A stretch of DNA of 64,000 nt from assembly GCA_004123355.1 (NCBI GenBank), contig SCHM01000001.1, positions 5,696,001-5,760,000 of the forward strand. The letters are read 5' to 3'. This DNA comes from Amphirosellinia nigrospora (taxonomy: Eukaryota > Ascomycota > Sordariomycetes > Xylariales > Xylariaceae). Within the stretch, counting starts at the first letter, position 1. The number at the start of each line of letters is the position of its first letter. The notes under the pieces are model-generated. The model worked only from the letters and a program-made list of their open reading frames with translations. It had not been told where the DNA came from and did no database searches. Position numbers and translations under genes: made by a program. This document shows, piece after piece, positions 1 to 13,100 of this stretch.

Positions 1-985
1 CTTCGTACATCTGTGGGATTTTCGTGTTGGGGGTATGGCGCCCTTCTATCGTGTTAGTGGCCCCTTTTAAACCCGACCCTCCCTGATGGATCTATGTCGT
101 TGACAACAAAAACAGAATGGTTTTTATGCGACTATTTTATACGAGGCTGTCATGTTGGCGATAAAACCGATGATCCTACTCGAGTGGATTCGCATTTTCG
201 CATCGGCTGGCCCACGAACGGCTTTCAACTGGACATGTTACACTTTAGGAACCGTCAACGTCCTACTCTATATCGGATCCATTTTGACGGATTCTGTATC
301 GTGCGTACCCCGCGAATACTGGTGGGATAGGACCATCATGGGTCACTGTGCCGATACCAGGAATCTTCCCATCGTCACGGGAGTTCTAAATGCTGTTATC
401 GACTTGTTTATCCTTCTGCTTCCGCAAACCATTATCTGGAAGCTACAAATGTCTGCACGCCACAGACTGGGTGTTTCGGTGGTCTTCCTCGTGGGTATAA
501 TGTAGGTTATGCCTGTGCAGAAAATTTGATGTACTTTCACTAACTGGCGGAAATTTAGATCTGTGGCGGCAGCTATCACGCGAACCGTTCTGTCATTCAC
601 TTATGCTGAGTCGGACGATGTTACCTACAATTTCTCGCTCGCCGGTACATTCACTCTCATTGAGAGCACGGCTGCCATCGTTGTCTTCGCCGCACCCACT
701 GTTCCCAAACCAACTGCTCACCTAGTCAGACAAGCCGGCAGCTCCATCGATCGACTGATGGGGTCGAGGAATCGCAGCGGGGCCGACTCCTTCGCGACCA
801 GCACCTCGAATTCGAAAGCGAATGCATATCACTCGATTAACGAGCGGAATCCCTCGGTAGCTCTTATGAAGCTCAGAGGAACGCGGAGCAAAGGGTCAGG
901 GAGGCCTTCGACAGCCGCTGAGAGCGAGGTTGAACTAGCCTTACCGGAGCAACCATCCAAGTACACGAGTAATGCCGGAAGCTAG
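1..985 (+). CDS. SAT4/PTH11-type fungal rhodopsin-like integral membrane protein, 5' partial
   Basis: Three exons are visible: 1-52, 116-501 and 559-985, joined by introns of 63 and 57 nt with GT-AG ends and consistent phase. The first carries a VHLWDFRVG segment, typical of this family (usual form G-x-G-x-H-x-W-D). The second holds several hydrophobic helices with ILYEAVMLAIKPMILLEWIRIF-like spacing, the Cys-containing loop CVPREYWWDR and NLPIVTGVLNAVIDLFILLLP. The last exon completes the helix bundle and ends in a hydrophilic Ser-rich cytoplasmic tail. The family (fungal rhodopsin domain, related to PTH11 receptors) consists of seven-helix plasma-membrane proteins; only a few have known roles in surface or nutrient sensing. 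The start codon lies left of the window. No frame break is seen. It sits beside the polyketide genes, but nothing shows it belongs to that cluster. Confidence 0.8.
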
Positions 986-1441
986 GGTTTGTTGGGGGGT
1001 TTTATCCCGATTATGAGTTAAGCATTTGTCACGTCTTACGACTGATTCCGCACCTGTACATATAGAAAAAGATGCAGCATATATACCCAGATACATGTAG
1101 TTGTAGCATGCAACAATAGATACATAGATACCATTATGAAAAAAAACACTGAAGCAATGAAATTGCTTTAGGGCCCTGTGTGAGATGGAAACCCCTGAGA
1201 GCCTCCCAAAGAAAATAAAAAGGGAAGATACAAATGCCTAATGCAAACCGTCGTCATTGTATTTCACGTCAAACAATTACATAGTGGTTGTGAAGAAAAG
1301 GGTCATATTCCAGCGAAAACAAGTTAGATTTACTCGAGTAAGAACATCTTCTGGCATAAATATACGTCGCCATAAATAACTTTGAATTCCTTTGAATTTA
1401 TTTATATACTTATCTGCCCTGACTGGGCTAGGGTCGTCGAC
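986..1441. other. Intergenic region between convergent genes
   Basis: AT-rich 3' flank shared by the SAT4-type gene and the O-methyltransferase, which end towards each other. I see no ORF or RNA gene. Confidence 0.5.
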
Positions 1442-2909
1442 CTACCTTGAAAGTACATCGAGTTGAACATTGAGCAAACCAACACCTTGTGGATTTCTAT
1501 GCACGCCCACAACTTCCAAGCGGTCATCCGCTTCTTTGACTAACTTACGGAACTCTGTCTCACTCCTCTGCTTGGCACCCAGCGTCACCATCATACAGAA
1601 ATCAACCTGCCTGAGATGATGCTCCTCAAATCTCGTAGCCGTTCCCGGGTCAGGCAGGATTATTTCGTTGATGAGCAACGGCGTCCCGCGAGCACAGCGC
1701 TCCAAGGCGGGAACTACGGCGCGAATGATCTTAACGGCGTCGTTGTCGCTGTTGTTGTGAAGACACTGGCGCAGAAGAAAGGCGGAGGCCTCCTGGGCAG
1801 GTTGCGGGTCGAAGAAATCGTGCTGTTGAAAGGTCACCCGGCCGTCGCTGTCCTGTTCTGCCTGAGACAACATCTGGGAGAGATATCTTGAACTACGAAG
1901 CGGAGCGACGGAAATTTCTACGGAAAAGAGGATTAGCGCATCGGTGCACGGGGTAATACGGACCGAAATAAAAGAAAGGCTGGTTTTTTTTTTTATGAGG
2001 AAGAAAATAGAATGAATTCTCACACGTGCAAGCCCGAAGGAGATGTGGCCATTCCCGCCACCGATGTCGACAACCCTCCCATCCTTTAGGGATTCCCAAG
2101 GGAAGCTAGTGTGGAGCTCTTCGATGGATCGGTCGACTATAGTTTATTAATCGGCGAACCATAAGCGCGGGAGGATTGGGAGGATTTAGCTTACGTTTAG
2201 ACCAACCGCTCATTGCCTGGGCGAACCTACGCGCTTTCTCAGGCCGCTGCTCGTAATACTGATACATCGAGACGCCAAATCTCTCGTGGAAGGCCGAGTG
2301 CGACGAGTCTGAGGCGAACGGGGAGCGCGTGACCACGGCCGACAACTCGGACGCCGCCCGCAGCATATCATCCATCTGCATGTCGGCCGTGGCGTTGAAA
2401 TCGGCGTCTCGGGCAAGACAGGCCGAGCCGGCCGTGTGAGTAAAGGTCTCGGGCGCACCGTCGACCTCCTCGAAAATGCGGCGCGTCGCCAACATCTTCA
2501 TGACTCGCCCCGTGCGGTCCTCGTCCATGCCCGCCTTTTGGGCGATCTCGGCAACGTCGACTCCCCGCGCCTCCTCGGCTGCTTCATGAGACGAGACCGG
2601 GGCAGTGGAACGTGGTCGAACAGGCGCCGGTCCAGAGCGATCTGTAGGGCCGCCAGGTCATATTGCGAGAAGAAGAACTCCTGTAACGTCCGCTTCGGCC
2701 CATTCACGAGGCGGAGGAGGTCAAGCGCCGCGTCATTCAAGGGCCCGCGGAGAGCTTCATATTCGGGGTTTCTGGGACGTTGCCCCGTCCGGCTTGAATG
2801 TCGGCTCCGATAAAGAGTTGGAAGAGAGATATGAGCTGAGTTGCGAAGAGAGTGAAGAGATCCGCTCCGCAAGCGCGGAAATTGACGTATCCTTCTGCCT
2901 GGTAGCCAT
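1442..2909 (-). CDS. SAM-dependent O-methyltransferase (winged-helix, class I), frame-broken
   Basis: Reading from ATG at 2909, an N-terminal dimerisation/winged-helix region (LFDHVP, then VDVAEIAQKAGMDEDR and the GAPETFTHT wing) is followed by the SAM-binding motif VVDIGGGNGH near 2060. The C-terminal Rossmann part contains HDFFDPQP and LRQCLHNNSD, whose His is at the usual catalytic-base position. Introns are at 2137-2194 and 1918-2023. The stop after LNVQLDVLSR matches the family end. The frame is lost by one base near 2785 (C run), 2625 (C run) and 1885 (CCC); each resumes at once in another frame with good family similarity. Such enzymes methylate phenol or carboxyl groups of polyketides. 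With the neighbouring P450 and PKS it probably tailors the PKS product. The frame breaks match the window-wide single-base pattern, so loss of function is not shown. Confidence 0.8.
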
Positions 2910-3505
2910 TACGTGAGATTCAATGGTTTAGTTTTGTGATGATCTGCGTTACTTTACTCATGAACGTCGTATAAAAGACAAGTCTTGTTCGAGAGTATTA
3001 ACAGGAGAAGCGTCTTAGTTACATGTACATCATGAGTAATGATCATCGAAGCGGCCCTGTTTCCACGAGTAAGGGTACCGAAGAAAAGTGGCAATAAAAC
3101 GGTAAACTCGTTTAAAACGTATTATTGGGTTCGAGTGGATGCTAACTGCGATTTGCCTAGATGGGGTGGTGTATAATATAGTACCGTAGACCGGTCTCGA
3201 AACACCAAGACCGTGGTACGGGTTTGACCACACGTGTTCAGTGCAGGGTTATTATTTACACTAATGCCACCACTGTCGCTAGTTCTTGGACTGATTCGAT
3301 CATGGAATAGTCCGAAATAGTGATGCATGGGTCGCGTAGGGTAGCAGACTTTCACTAGACGGTATCTGCGTTCTCGTCGACTGTACTGATGTCACATTTA
3401 TCGGCACACCATGCTCCGGGTCCCGTATTACTATTATTATCTCAAGTCTAATGAGAAACAAATTGGTTATGCCCTCAACGAAGTCTCGAAACGGTAAACA
3501 TAGTC
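2910..3505. other. Intergenic, no supported gene
   Basis: This is the stretch between the start of the O-methyltransferase and the 3' end of the P450, both on the minus strand. Short ORFs here have no recognisable motif. It presumably contains the methyltransferase promoter and the P450 terminator. Confidence 0.4.
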
Positions 3506-5278
3506 CTATGCTTTATACACCTTGACTTGTATCCCTTTGGTGCCCTTCTGAGGCGTAGGAATGAAGGAATCTGCTTCGATCTCAACATCGCGTTCGTCGG
3601 TTTCAAATAAACTGAGCACACCAACGTCGTCGCCGAGAGTTGCGTCTCGGCTGCCCCAAACTCTCCACATACAAGCCATCGTCATATATAACTCTCCGTA
3701 AGCGAGGTTAATCCCCACACAACTGCGACTGCCTTTGCAAAAACTAACAAGATATTTGTCCAATTTCTTCCCTCCTGTCTGAAGCCAGCGTTCAGGCATG
3801 AATTTCTTACTATCGGGGAAATTTTCCTCGTCGTGGTGAAGTTGCACGCTCGTCATACCCACCGATGTCTTTGGCGGGATTATCCAATCTTTTCCTGTTT
3901 TCTTGTCTGTGAAGACCACTGGCTTGTCGGGATCGATACGTTGCAACCGTGTCGACACGCCGTAGCCGAGCCGCAAACCTTCTTTGATAACGGCTGTTAG
4001 GTGGTGGCTTCTAACGTAGCGAGTGATACTTTTCCAATGTCGGAGACTGAAGGCATCACGGTACGTAGTTCGTTCTTCAACTTCTGCAATGTTTCTGGCT
4101 GTCTAAGTAGCCAGAAGCACATCAACTCCAGGGTCGATGCCGTAGTTAGCGTTCCGGCCATAACAAGTACCTGGGCCTCCTCGGTTAGACGGTCTACCGA
4201 CTTTTCCAGAGGCGGAAGCTTCGAATCTAAGACGGCATGGAAGATGGTTGGATGATCTCTACCCCGCCATTCTTCGTTTTCCCCGTCTATGATCCTCTCG
4301 ATCTGTGCCCTAGCCGTCCGCCTCAGTTCTAGGAATGATGCAAGTGCCGGCTGCAGCCACTGTACTAGAGAGTCTGGCAATGCCTTCATCACATCGTAAA
4401 CCCACGGAATATGTTTCATGACATGAATTGAGTTTAGGCCCACGAGCGCCGCATCTCGCGACGAAGGATCAAAGTTGGGGGTTTCTAGAGCCATATTAGC
4501 ATCTGCGTAATCACAGGGAGAATTTGATTGAAGTCTTACCAAGCTTATGATCACAACGGGCGAACGAGTAAATCATTACGACATCTTATGGTCCTGCGTT
4601 AGCTGTGACCCTCTCTAGAACCAATGGTCTTACCAGCGCCCAAGGCCGAGAACATGTAACTCAGATTCAAGACCTGGTCTGTATTCCTGAACTCGTTCAT
4701 TCGCTTCAGCATGACATCGAGCCGCTCTTGTATTACGGGCTGCAACCTTGTCACGCTTGCCATGCTAAAGTAAGGATTGAGAGCGGCACGACGCATGCGG
4801 TGTAGCTCATGCTGGACTGTAGAAAAAACACACAGATCTAGCCCGACAAATCTGGTATAATAGGGGTCCTTCTCGGACCTTCGCGAAGTAGAATACCCCG
4901 CATAGAGAGTGTCGTAGAAATCCTATTCGCGAGTCGGCACATGACTACGAGTGTTAATCTCTCGTCGCAACTTACTGGATCGGCAATGTGCAGCTCCCAG
5001 GGTGAGATCCGAATAATTGGCCCGTACTGCTTGTGTAGTTCCATGATTTTGAACGTGTACTGTCCGCCAAGCCACGCATCATAATACATCTCATAGCTAT
5101 GAAAGGTTAGGCCTGCCCCCAGGAGGGGAGGTCAAAATACTTACAGCCGTGTGAGCGCCGCCAAGCGTGGCCCTGGAATATGAGCTATGGGGCTCAGATA
5201 CACTCGCCACAGGGCATTATAAAGAGTGTAAGCTGCAAGCAATGCCAAAGCAGGCCCAAGGTAAGAGTAGTAATCCAT
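3506..5278 (-). CDS. Cytochrome P450 monooxygenase (fungal, trichothecene-cluster-like class)
   Basis: The start at 5278 gives an N-terminal membrane anchor followed by the hinge [13 protein letters not shown]. Landmarks in order are [17 protein letters not shown], an I-helix AGTLTTAST, the K-helix E-G-L-R (ExxR), FMPERWLQ and the haem loop [10 protein letters not shown], which fits FxxGxRxCxG with Cys as the iron ligand. Introns read at 5097-5144, 4923-4975, 4585-4633 and about 4503-4539; the last would be only 37 nt, so bases may be missing. One single-base break lies near 3985, just before the ExxR helix. Total length of about 510 aa is normal. It is an ER-bound haem-thiolate oxygenase working with CPR. 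Its position between the O-methyltransferase and the PKS, transcribed away from the PKS, suggests oxidation of the polyketide; the substrate is unknown. Confidence 0.85.
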
Positions 5279-7115
5279 GTCGCTATCGAATATGCGATAC
5301 AAGATGCGAATGGTTATGGCCGTTCACCGAGTCGAAGTTAAGCAAAGGTCAGAAACGGCGAGACTGACCCGATGATTATACGTACTTACATGGATGCGTG
5401 ACAGCCCAATGGGGCGCCGACATCCGACAGAGCGTACCGAGGAGACGGTCCTCTAAACACCCCGATCTGTCTTCCGTTTAACTTCACAATGCCAACCAGC
5501 CTAGACCTCTGGCTAAGTTCCTTAAACCAAGTCTAACCTAGCTCCCTACTCGTACGGGGTAATATAGATCAACGCTTGGGATAGTCCAACGCCAACACTA
5601 AAGCATAGATTCTATACTAATATACTAAGTAGGCTTCCAGAAAGGAGTCCAAGAGGCTTGATACAATGCAACGAATCTGTGCCTCACCGAAGCGTGGTAG
5701 TAAGGATTCAATAGGATTATACCCGCCTTATGTCCTCGTCGTATTGGTCATGGATGCTGGCACGTGGTGAGAAATGCCACTGTCTGGTGCCTTGCAGCTC
5801 GGCGATACAGTACCGTACCATAGTTCTGCTGCTATTGGTTGCGATCTCGCTTAGGTAGATCATACTTAATTGATATAATATATGTAGTAGTCGGACGTAT
5901 GAAACCAGAACTCTGATGATCTCTACGCCCGTTCACAAAGCTAACTTGGGTACTGACTTGGGTACCCATCATCATTGTCGTTTCCGGAATATTCGGATTG
6001 TTATCTGCGTCCCACTAGCAGGATGATGCAGGTCAGCCTAAGTAGGCCGCACTGACCTGATTACGACGAAGCTATATTGCCTAACGGACTTGGTATCCGA
6101 GAGTGTTCAAACGCTAGGTGCCTGGTCTACCCCATATCCTACAGTGATGTTAGTAGTGTATCTATAGCGTCGGGCATGTGAGAGGCCCGAAGATGGACGA
6201 AATGAGCAAAATATCGTACCACTGCTATCATAGCATGACAGGGGTATATATGTATAGTACTTTGTCGTCCTCTTCCTATCCCAGGAACCGGCATAGGAAC
6301 CGTCATAATCGCTTGGATTAGTGTATGTTGCTAAACTAGGATGTAACTCCTTTAATGGGCACACGCTAAAAAGCCGCGAGGTCTTGTATGGTATCGGAAC
6401 CGCCTAGCATAAAATTTGCACTAGCTAGCTGAATAATATCGTTCTAGTCTCGAAACGTGTAATCTTAAGGAATAATTAGTCTAAGCGTATGATGCGCAAG
6501 CTGGGTGGGTAATCACGGTCGAGAACTAGTTATGGATTCAGTCGTCGCGATGTGAGCTTGATAGATTCGTACGCATACAGCCAGATGAGAACTACTTCCC
6601 GGTTCTACCGAGCTGCCTCCGCCACGCCCTACTAGCGTGGTCCTGGAATTTGGGAGAGTAAGATTCACGGTAGATCGGTTGAGATGGCCATATCTAGTAT
6701 CAGGCCCTCGGTCTCCGTATTGTGTGTGTACGTTCACAAACGGTAAAGACTGACCCAGGGTGGGGAGTTTATCAAGCGTGGAGACCCTGAAGGAAAGTCG
6801 CCAGCGCCAAGCTGCCACTTTTCGCCCTAGGGTTCTAGAAATGTGGTTAGATCCAACTACTCGTGTCTGCGTCGAATCAGAGACATACAGTATCCAGCTT
6901 ACAATAGCAGGGTTTAGGTGTGCTATACTGAGTTGAGCACCATCATATCAGGAACCTAGACTCGATTTGTCTTCATTAGCAAAGCAGGAGTTGATAGACA
7001 CAGGAGTGAATGTATCTAGCTCACCACATCTGGTCATGTTCCTTCGTTCTCTCTTGATGTAAAGATTTGTGTTATCTGTGTTGCCATTTTGCGTCGAGGG
7101 ATATAGCTCTGGAGA
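5279..7115. promoter_or_regulatory. Divergent intergenic region between P450 and PKS
   Basis: About 1.8 kb without a convincing coding region lies between the 5' ends of the P450 (-) and the PKS (+). It must hold both promoters. Its length and low ORF content are typical of a shared control region in a fungal biosynthetic cluster. I could not identify a specific transcription-factor operator, and no cluster regulator gene is present in the window. Confidence 0.45.
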
Positions 7116-10100
7116 ATGATATCTTCCAAAGCTCTTCCCTCATTACTGGTCTTTGGGCCTCAAAATGGGTTTCCCTCAGAAGAAGTCTTAGAAGAGACGC
7201 GTCAAGAGCTCATCTACAACCCGAACTGTCTGCCCTCGCAAAGGCAGTGGATGAGCTACCTCAATTATGGAATACCCTCATAGCCTTCGATAAGAGCCTG
7301 ACTCAACTACCTGGCGCCGACTATCTTGGCCAGCTGAGGCAATGGATAAGGGAAGGCGGCCCGCTCCCTCACGGTCAGGGTCATCCGCCAAACCTGTATG
7401 CTTTGGCGGTCACCCTCCTTGTCCAAATCAGTCAATATGCTAGTTACCTTAGGTACATTGGTAATGACTTCCATCTCCAGCTTCTGGGGTGCGTGAGGAC
7501 AGCTGGAATACAGGGGTTTTGTGTTGGATTCATAAGTGCCATGGTCGTGGCCAGCTCAAAAAGCGAGGCTGCTATTGGATCCGCCGCTGCTGTTGGGCTT
7601 TGCCTTGCCGTATGCATAGGAGCATATGTCGACTTAGATGCTGTTAGATCTGAGGATGTTGGTGGAACTTCTTGTGTTGCAATCCGCTGGAGGGATGGCG
7701 ATGCCGTTGAGAACGATGTTGACGAGATCATAAAATCATATTCCAATGTGAGTCTTGCGAGCAACTCTAGTAAGTCGTTTTTGAGCCTAGCTAATCGATT
7801 CACATTAGGCTTATATATCAAGTATCAACGATAAAACATGTGTGACTGTCACCCTCATGGCTTCTAACCTGGAAGATTTCAAAGAGGAAATTCGCGGCCT
7901 GGGTTTACGTGTGACAGCGGTACCCGTGGACGGTCGTTTTCATACCATTGTCAATTCAAATGCTTCAAAATGGTTTGAAGCATTAAGCCAACGGATTGGA
8001 GCGCTCAGATATCTGGATTCGCAAACGCTTTTTGTCCCTGTGCGATCTACTGTAGATGGTGAGCTCATTCATGGGGGCTCCTTAATTGCACATATAATCG
8101 ACAACACGTTGTTGAAACGTGCGGACTGGTATAAGACAATGGCGACGGCCATTCTTCAGCTGCCGAGTTCAAATAAGATAATTGCGTTTGGTGGATTGGG
8201 TCATCATATCCCTTCATCTCTTGTCCAAGACAGATCCCTCCAAATCATGTATTTGGAAGAGCTGAAAAGGGGGAATGCAACAAAGCCTCAGAGCCAGCTG
8301 AAGGTTAATGGCATTTCAAACGAATCAAACTTGCACGAATACCCTCCTCATTCTATCGCTGTCGTCGGTATGGCCGGCAGGTTTCCAGGCGCAGACTCGG
8401 TGGACGAGTTTTGGGAGCTCCTACTTGAAGGTAAAACAATGGCTGAACCAGCGCCTGTCGAACGCTTCCAATTACCACAGACCGGGAATTATGCAAACAC
8501 AAAGTGGTGGGGGAATTTCCTTCGGGATCCAGAAGCTTTCGACCACCGCTTCTTCAAGAAATCATCCCGTGAGGCGATTGCCTGGGACCCGCAGCAAAGA
8601 ATATTGCTCGAGGTCGCTTATGAGGCACTGGAATCTGCGGGATACTTCGGTCCGTCATCGATGGCAGAGACGGATGACTATGGCTGTTACATCGGAGCCG
8701 TTATGAATAACTACTATGACAATCTAACGTGCCACCCAGCGACCGCCTATGCCACACTTGGGACTTCGCGATGCTTTATAAGCGGCTGCATAAGTCATTA
8801 TTTTGGCTGGACAGGTCCATCGTTGACTATTGATACCGCCTGTTCATCGTCTCTTGTGGCTATCAACACAGCCTGTCGAGCTATATGGTCTGGCGAATGC
8901 TCGCGGGCGATTGCCGGCGGCACAAATGTGATTTCAAGCCCATTCGATTACCAAACCTACACGCAGCTGGCTTCCTTAGCCCATCTGGGCAGTGCAAACC
9001 ATTCGACGCTGCCGCCGATGGTTATTGTCGTGGTGAGGGCGTTGGAGTGGTGATTCTCAAGAGGCTGTCTGATGCGATTAAAGATAATGACAACGTGTTG
9101 GGTGTGATTGTTGGATCCGCGGCAAACCAAAACCACAACTACAGTCACATCACAGTACCACATTCAGGCTCGCAAGCTAGCTTGTATCAGAAAGTGATGG
9201 GACTTGGCGGCGTTAAACCGGAATCAGTATCATATGTAGAGGCTCACGGAACAGGGACTGGTGTCGGCGATCCAGTCGAGGTCCGTAGTATCCGTGATGC
9301 CTTTGGTGGGCCTCAGAGAGATTCTCTCCTTCACTTTGGCTCCGTCAAGGGAAATATTGGCCACACTGAAGCTACAGCTGGTGTTGCCGGCCTTATCAAA
9401 GTCCTTCTAATGATGAGACACGGGAAAATACCCAAGCAAGCTAGCCATAACTTGTTGAACCCTAAAATCATACCCTTTGATCAAGATAAAATGGCGATTC
9501 CTAAGGGAGTTTGCCCTGGAACCCTCCAACTCGCCTGGCGTGTGTCAATAGTTACGGTGCGGCAGGCAGCAACTCGGCTGTCATAATCCGCGAGAAGCCC
9601 GTACCAACTGTCACAGAAGCACCCGCACAACTTTCAAAATACCCACTGTTACTCTCTGCTGCATCACCCAATAGCTTGTCTATGTATAGCAAGAAGCTTC
9701 TTGGCTGGTTGAGAAAATCCAAGACGGAGGCTGCTGGCAAGCTAGGATCGCTGACATTTAATCTTGCCGACAGAGCCAACCACGCGCTACCATATCTATT
9801 CTTCGAGTGTATCGACTATTCAGGAACTCGAGTCAAAACTTGAAGCTGCATCGAGTGGCTCTGAAATAAGCGCAACCGGGACTCCTAAGCCCGTTATTCT
9901 TGTTTTCGGTGGTCAAGAAAGTGACTTCATCGGCCTGTCTCAAGACGTGTACCAGTCCTCGAAAGTTTTTCGCAGCCACCTTGACCACTTGCAACGAAAT
10001 TTTGGTCTCTAGAGGTCTGGAAAGTTACTATCCATCTATATTTAAATCCGAGCCCTGTGGAGAACCTGGTGACACTACACTCGGCGCTTTTTGCTGTCCA

Positions 10101-13100
10101 GTATGCTTCTGCCATGGCGTGGATGGATTCTGGGCTAAAGGTCGATGGAGTCGTTGGGCACAGTTTCGGCCAGCTAACTGCGCTTTGTATCTCTGGCTCG
10201 CTCTCCCTCCCTGATGCCTTAACATTAGTGGCAGGCAGGGCGTCTCTGATGCAAGAATGCTGGGAATCTGAGCCAGGGTCTATGATCTTTTTGCAGGCCG
10301 ATCGCGAGACAGTCGGCGAAATTCTTCAGAATTGGAGGCTCATAATGGCTTTTACGCCGAGATCGCCTGCTATAATGGCCCAAGAGTCATGTTGTAGTGG
10401 GCTCGTCGGACTCGATTAACTTCTTAGAGCGGTATATTGCTGCAACACCATATCTTGGCGATACGATCCGCACCAAGAAACTTCGTATCACGCATGGCTT
10501 CCACTCTAAATTCACCGAGCCTATGCTAACCCATCTCACGTCTCTAGCCGAGGGGCTAGACTGGAGGCGACCCACGCTTCATCTCGAGACTTGCGATGAG
10601 AGTGAAGCATCACGGAGCCTGATTTCAGCATTGTTGCCAAGCACACGAGATCTCCAGTCTTCTTTCAGCAAGCCGTAGAGAGGCTGACACGCGGTTTTCT
10701 CAGGTCACTTGGATCGAAGCCGGCCGTGGGTCTTCTGCAATTCAGCTTGTGAAGAATTCAGTACCGGATTCTCAGGGACATGCATTTTTATCGCCCCAGC
10801 TCACTTCGCCCAATGCCCAGAGCTCTCTCACGAACGTCACTAACGATCTCTGGAGGTATGGATATGCAGTGCAGTTCTGGCCGTTCCATCGAAGCCAGAA
10901 GCCGGATTATGAGTACCTAAGCCTGCCGCCGTACCAATTCGAGAAGACAAACATTGGCTTCCCTACGATAGGCAGAGAAACTAAGAAGGAAGCTGAAGTA
11001 GAAGTAGTGGGAGAAACTCACGAACTCATCTCCTTCCTACGGTTCAAGGACGCATCAAAGGCGGAGGCGCTGTTCAAGGTTGACCCCCATTCCGACCGCT
11101 TCCAGAGAATGCTCGGCGGCCACGTCATGGCTGGCCAGACGCTCGCCCCTGCCTCTTTATATTTCGAGCTCGCATCTCGTGCAGCCCTCTTCCTTCAGAA
11201 GGACACGGAGGCCAAAGAATATGTACCTGCAGTAGACGATCTGTTTATGAAATCTCCAATCGGTCACGATAAATCCATGGAGATCACGCTAGCGTTAAAG
11301 CGTCTGGAGGGCGTGCGGCCTTCGTGGTCATTCGCCATCACTACTAGGGGCGGGGTTCGGCAATCCACTGAACCCTACGAACAATCGACGGGTAGGGTCT
11401 ACCTCAAGAAGCGTAGCGATGCGCAGGCTGCTCGAGAATTCAGACGGTTCGAATCCTTAACCGGCCACCGGCGGTACGATGAGCTGTATAGTCATCCAGA
11501 TGCCGAGAGGATGGAAGGGAACCACATCTATCGTGCGTTCAGCACTGTTGTACATTACGGAGAAGCTTTCCGAGGCATCAAGAAGATAGCCTGTGTGCGA
11601 AATGAAGCCGCTGGCAAGGTGGTTATTACTCCGGACACAAACGCTCCAGCTGACCAGCGCCTTTGCGACACCCCCATGACTGATCTATGCTTCATGCAGG
11701 GTTTCTCGCTTCTTCAATAACCCAAGCCTAGATGATGTGCTCGTCTGTATGAACATGAGCACATCGAGATTGGCGGAGACTTCAATCCTGACGTGGGATC
11801 AGAGTGTAATCTAGTCTCAGTGAGTGAGGGTGGTGAACGGATGCAACAGCGGATGCCTATGTATTCGAGGCTGGAAGTAAAAAGATGGTCATGGCCGCAT
11901 TTGGTTTCCGATTCTCGAAGATGCCGCGAGCTTTACTCGGGAAGATACTGAAAAACGTCAACGAACCTGGAGCAACAAACACAAAGAGTCGCCAACAACA
12001 GGCCGTTGAGGTTGAGGTTGAGGTTGTCGGAAGCATACCGGATGCTCCATCTACCTCAGCGCGGAAATCTTCGAGCATGCGACATGAACTCCTCCAGATT
12101 TTGTCTGACGTTACAGATGTTCCGCTCGAGGAGCTCAACCTCGACTCCACACTAGATGAACTTGGAATTGACTCGCTTATGGCTACCGAGGTCCTTAACG
12201 ATATTCGGACAACTTTGGGTGTCAATATTGACCTAACCAGCTTCTTATTTTTCCCTAGCATTCAAGCTCTCGTAGCTCATGTCGATGAAACTTGGGCCTT
12301 AGCAGTGAAGGTGACGATATAGATACACCGCTATCGCCCAGCATAGACCATAGCATGTGGACGTCAGTCGTCCACAAGAAGCCAAGGCTACTACAACAGA
12401 GGCCCGAAGGAGATTAATCGACCTACTATAGTTCAGCCATTGGTGCTTTCGAGGAGACGAGGCTTGGCTACGACCGGCTTGCTGAGGGCACTGGGGCCGT
12501 CGGGTTCTGGCTTGAAGCCTATAGGCACCAGGCCCGGCTTGTGCTTGGCTATGTTGTTGAGGCATTCGCCGAACTTGGTTGCGACTTGGGACGTCTTCAA
12601 CCCGGCGATCCCGTCCCTCAAATAAAAGCACTCAAGAGACACGCTCAGCTTGTGTCTCAGCTCTACCATATCGTCGAAGATGGAAAACTTATCATAAAGA
12701 CAAAACAGGGGTTTTTGCGAAGCGACGCTCCCATTGACGGAACCCCTGCGGAGTCCATATACCAACATATCGTTGGTCGGTACCCGCAGCACGACGATGT
12801 CAACAAGCTGGTCAGAGCGGTCGGATCCCGGCTGGCCCCGTGTTTGACCGGCGAGCAGGATGGCTTGCAGGTGGTTTCGGCAATAGGGAAACCAAGAAGA
12901 CACTGGAAGCCATGTACGAGTTCTGGCCGCTTCTACGGACCCCAACACTCTTGCTCGGTGACATGTTGCTAAAAGCGTTCACCAACGCCACAGGCGGTGG
13001 GAAATTTCGCATTCTCGAGGTCGGCGCCGGGACCGGTGGCACGACGCGGTACATCACAAACCACCTCAGGAACCACGGCATCCCCTTCGAATACGTCTTT

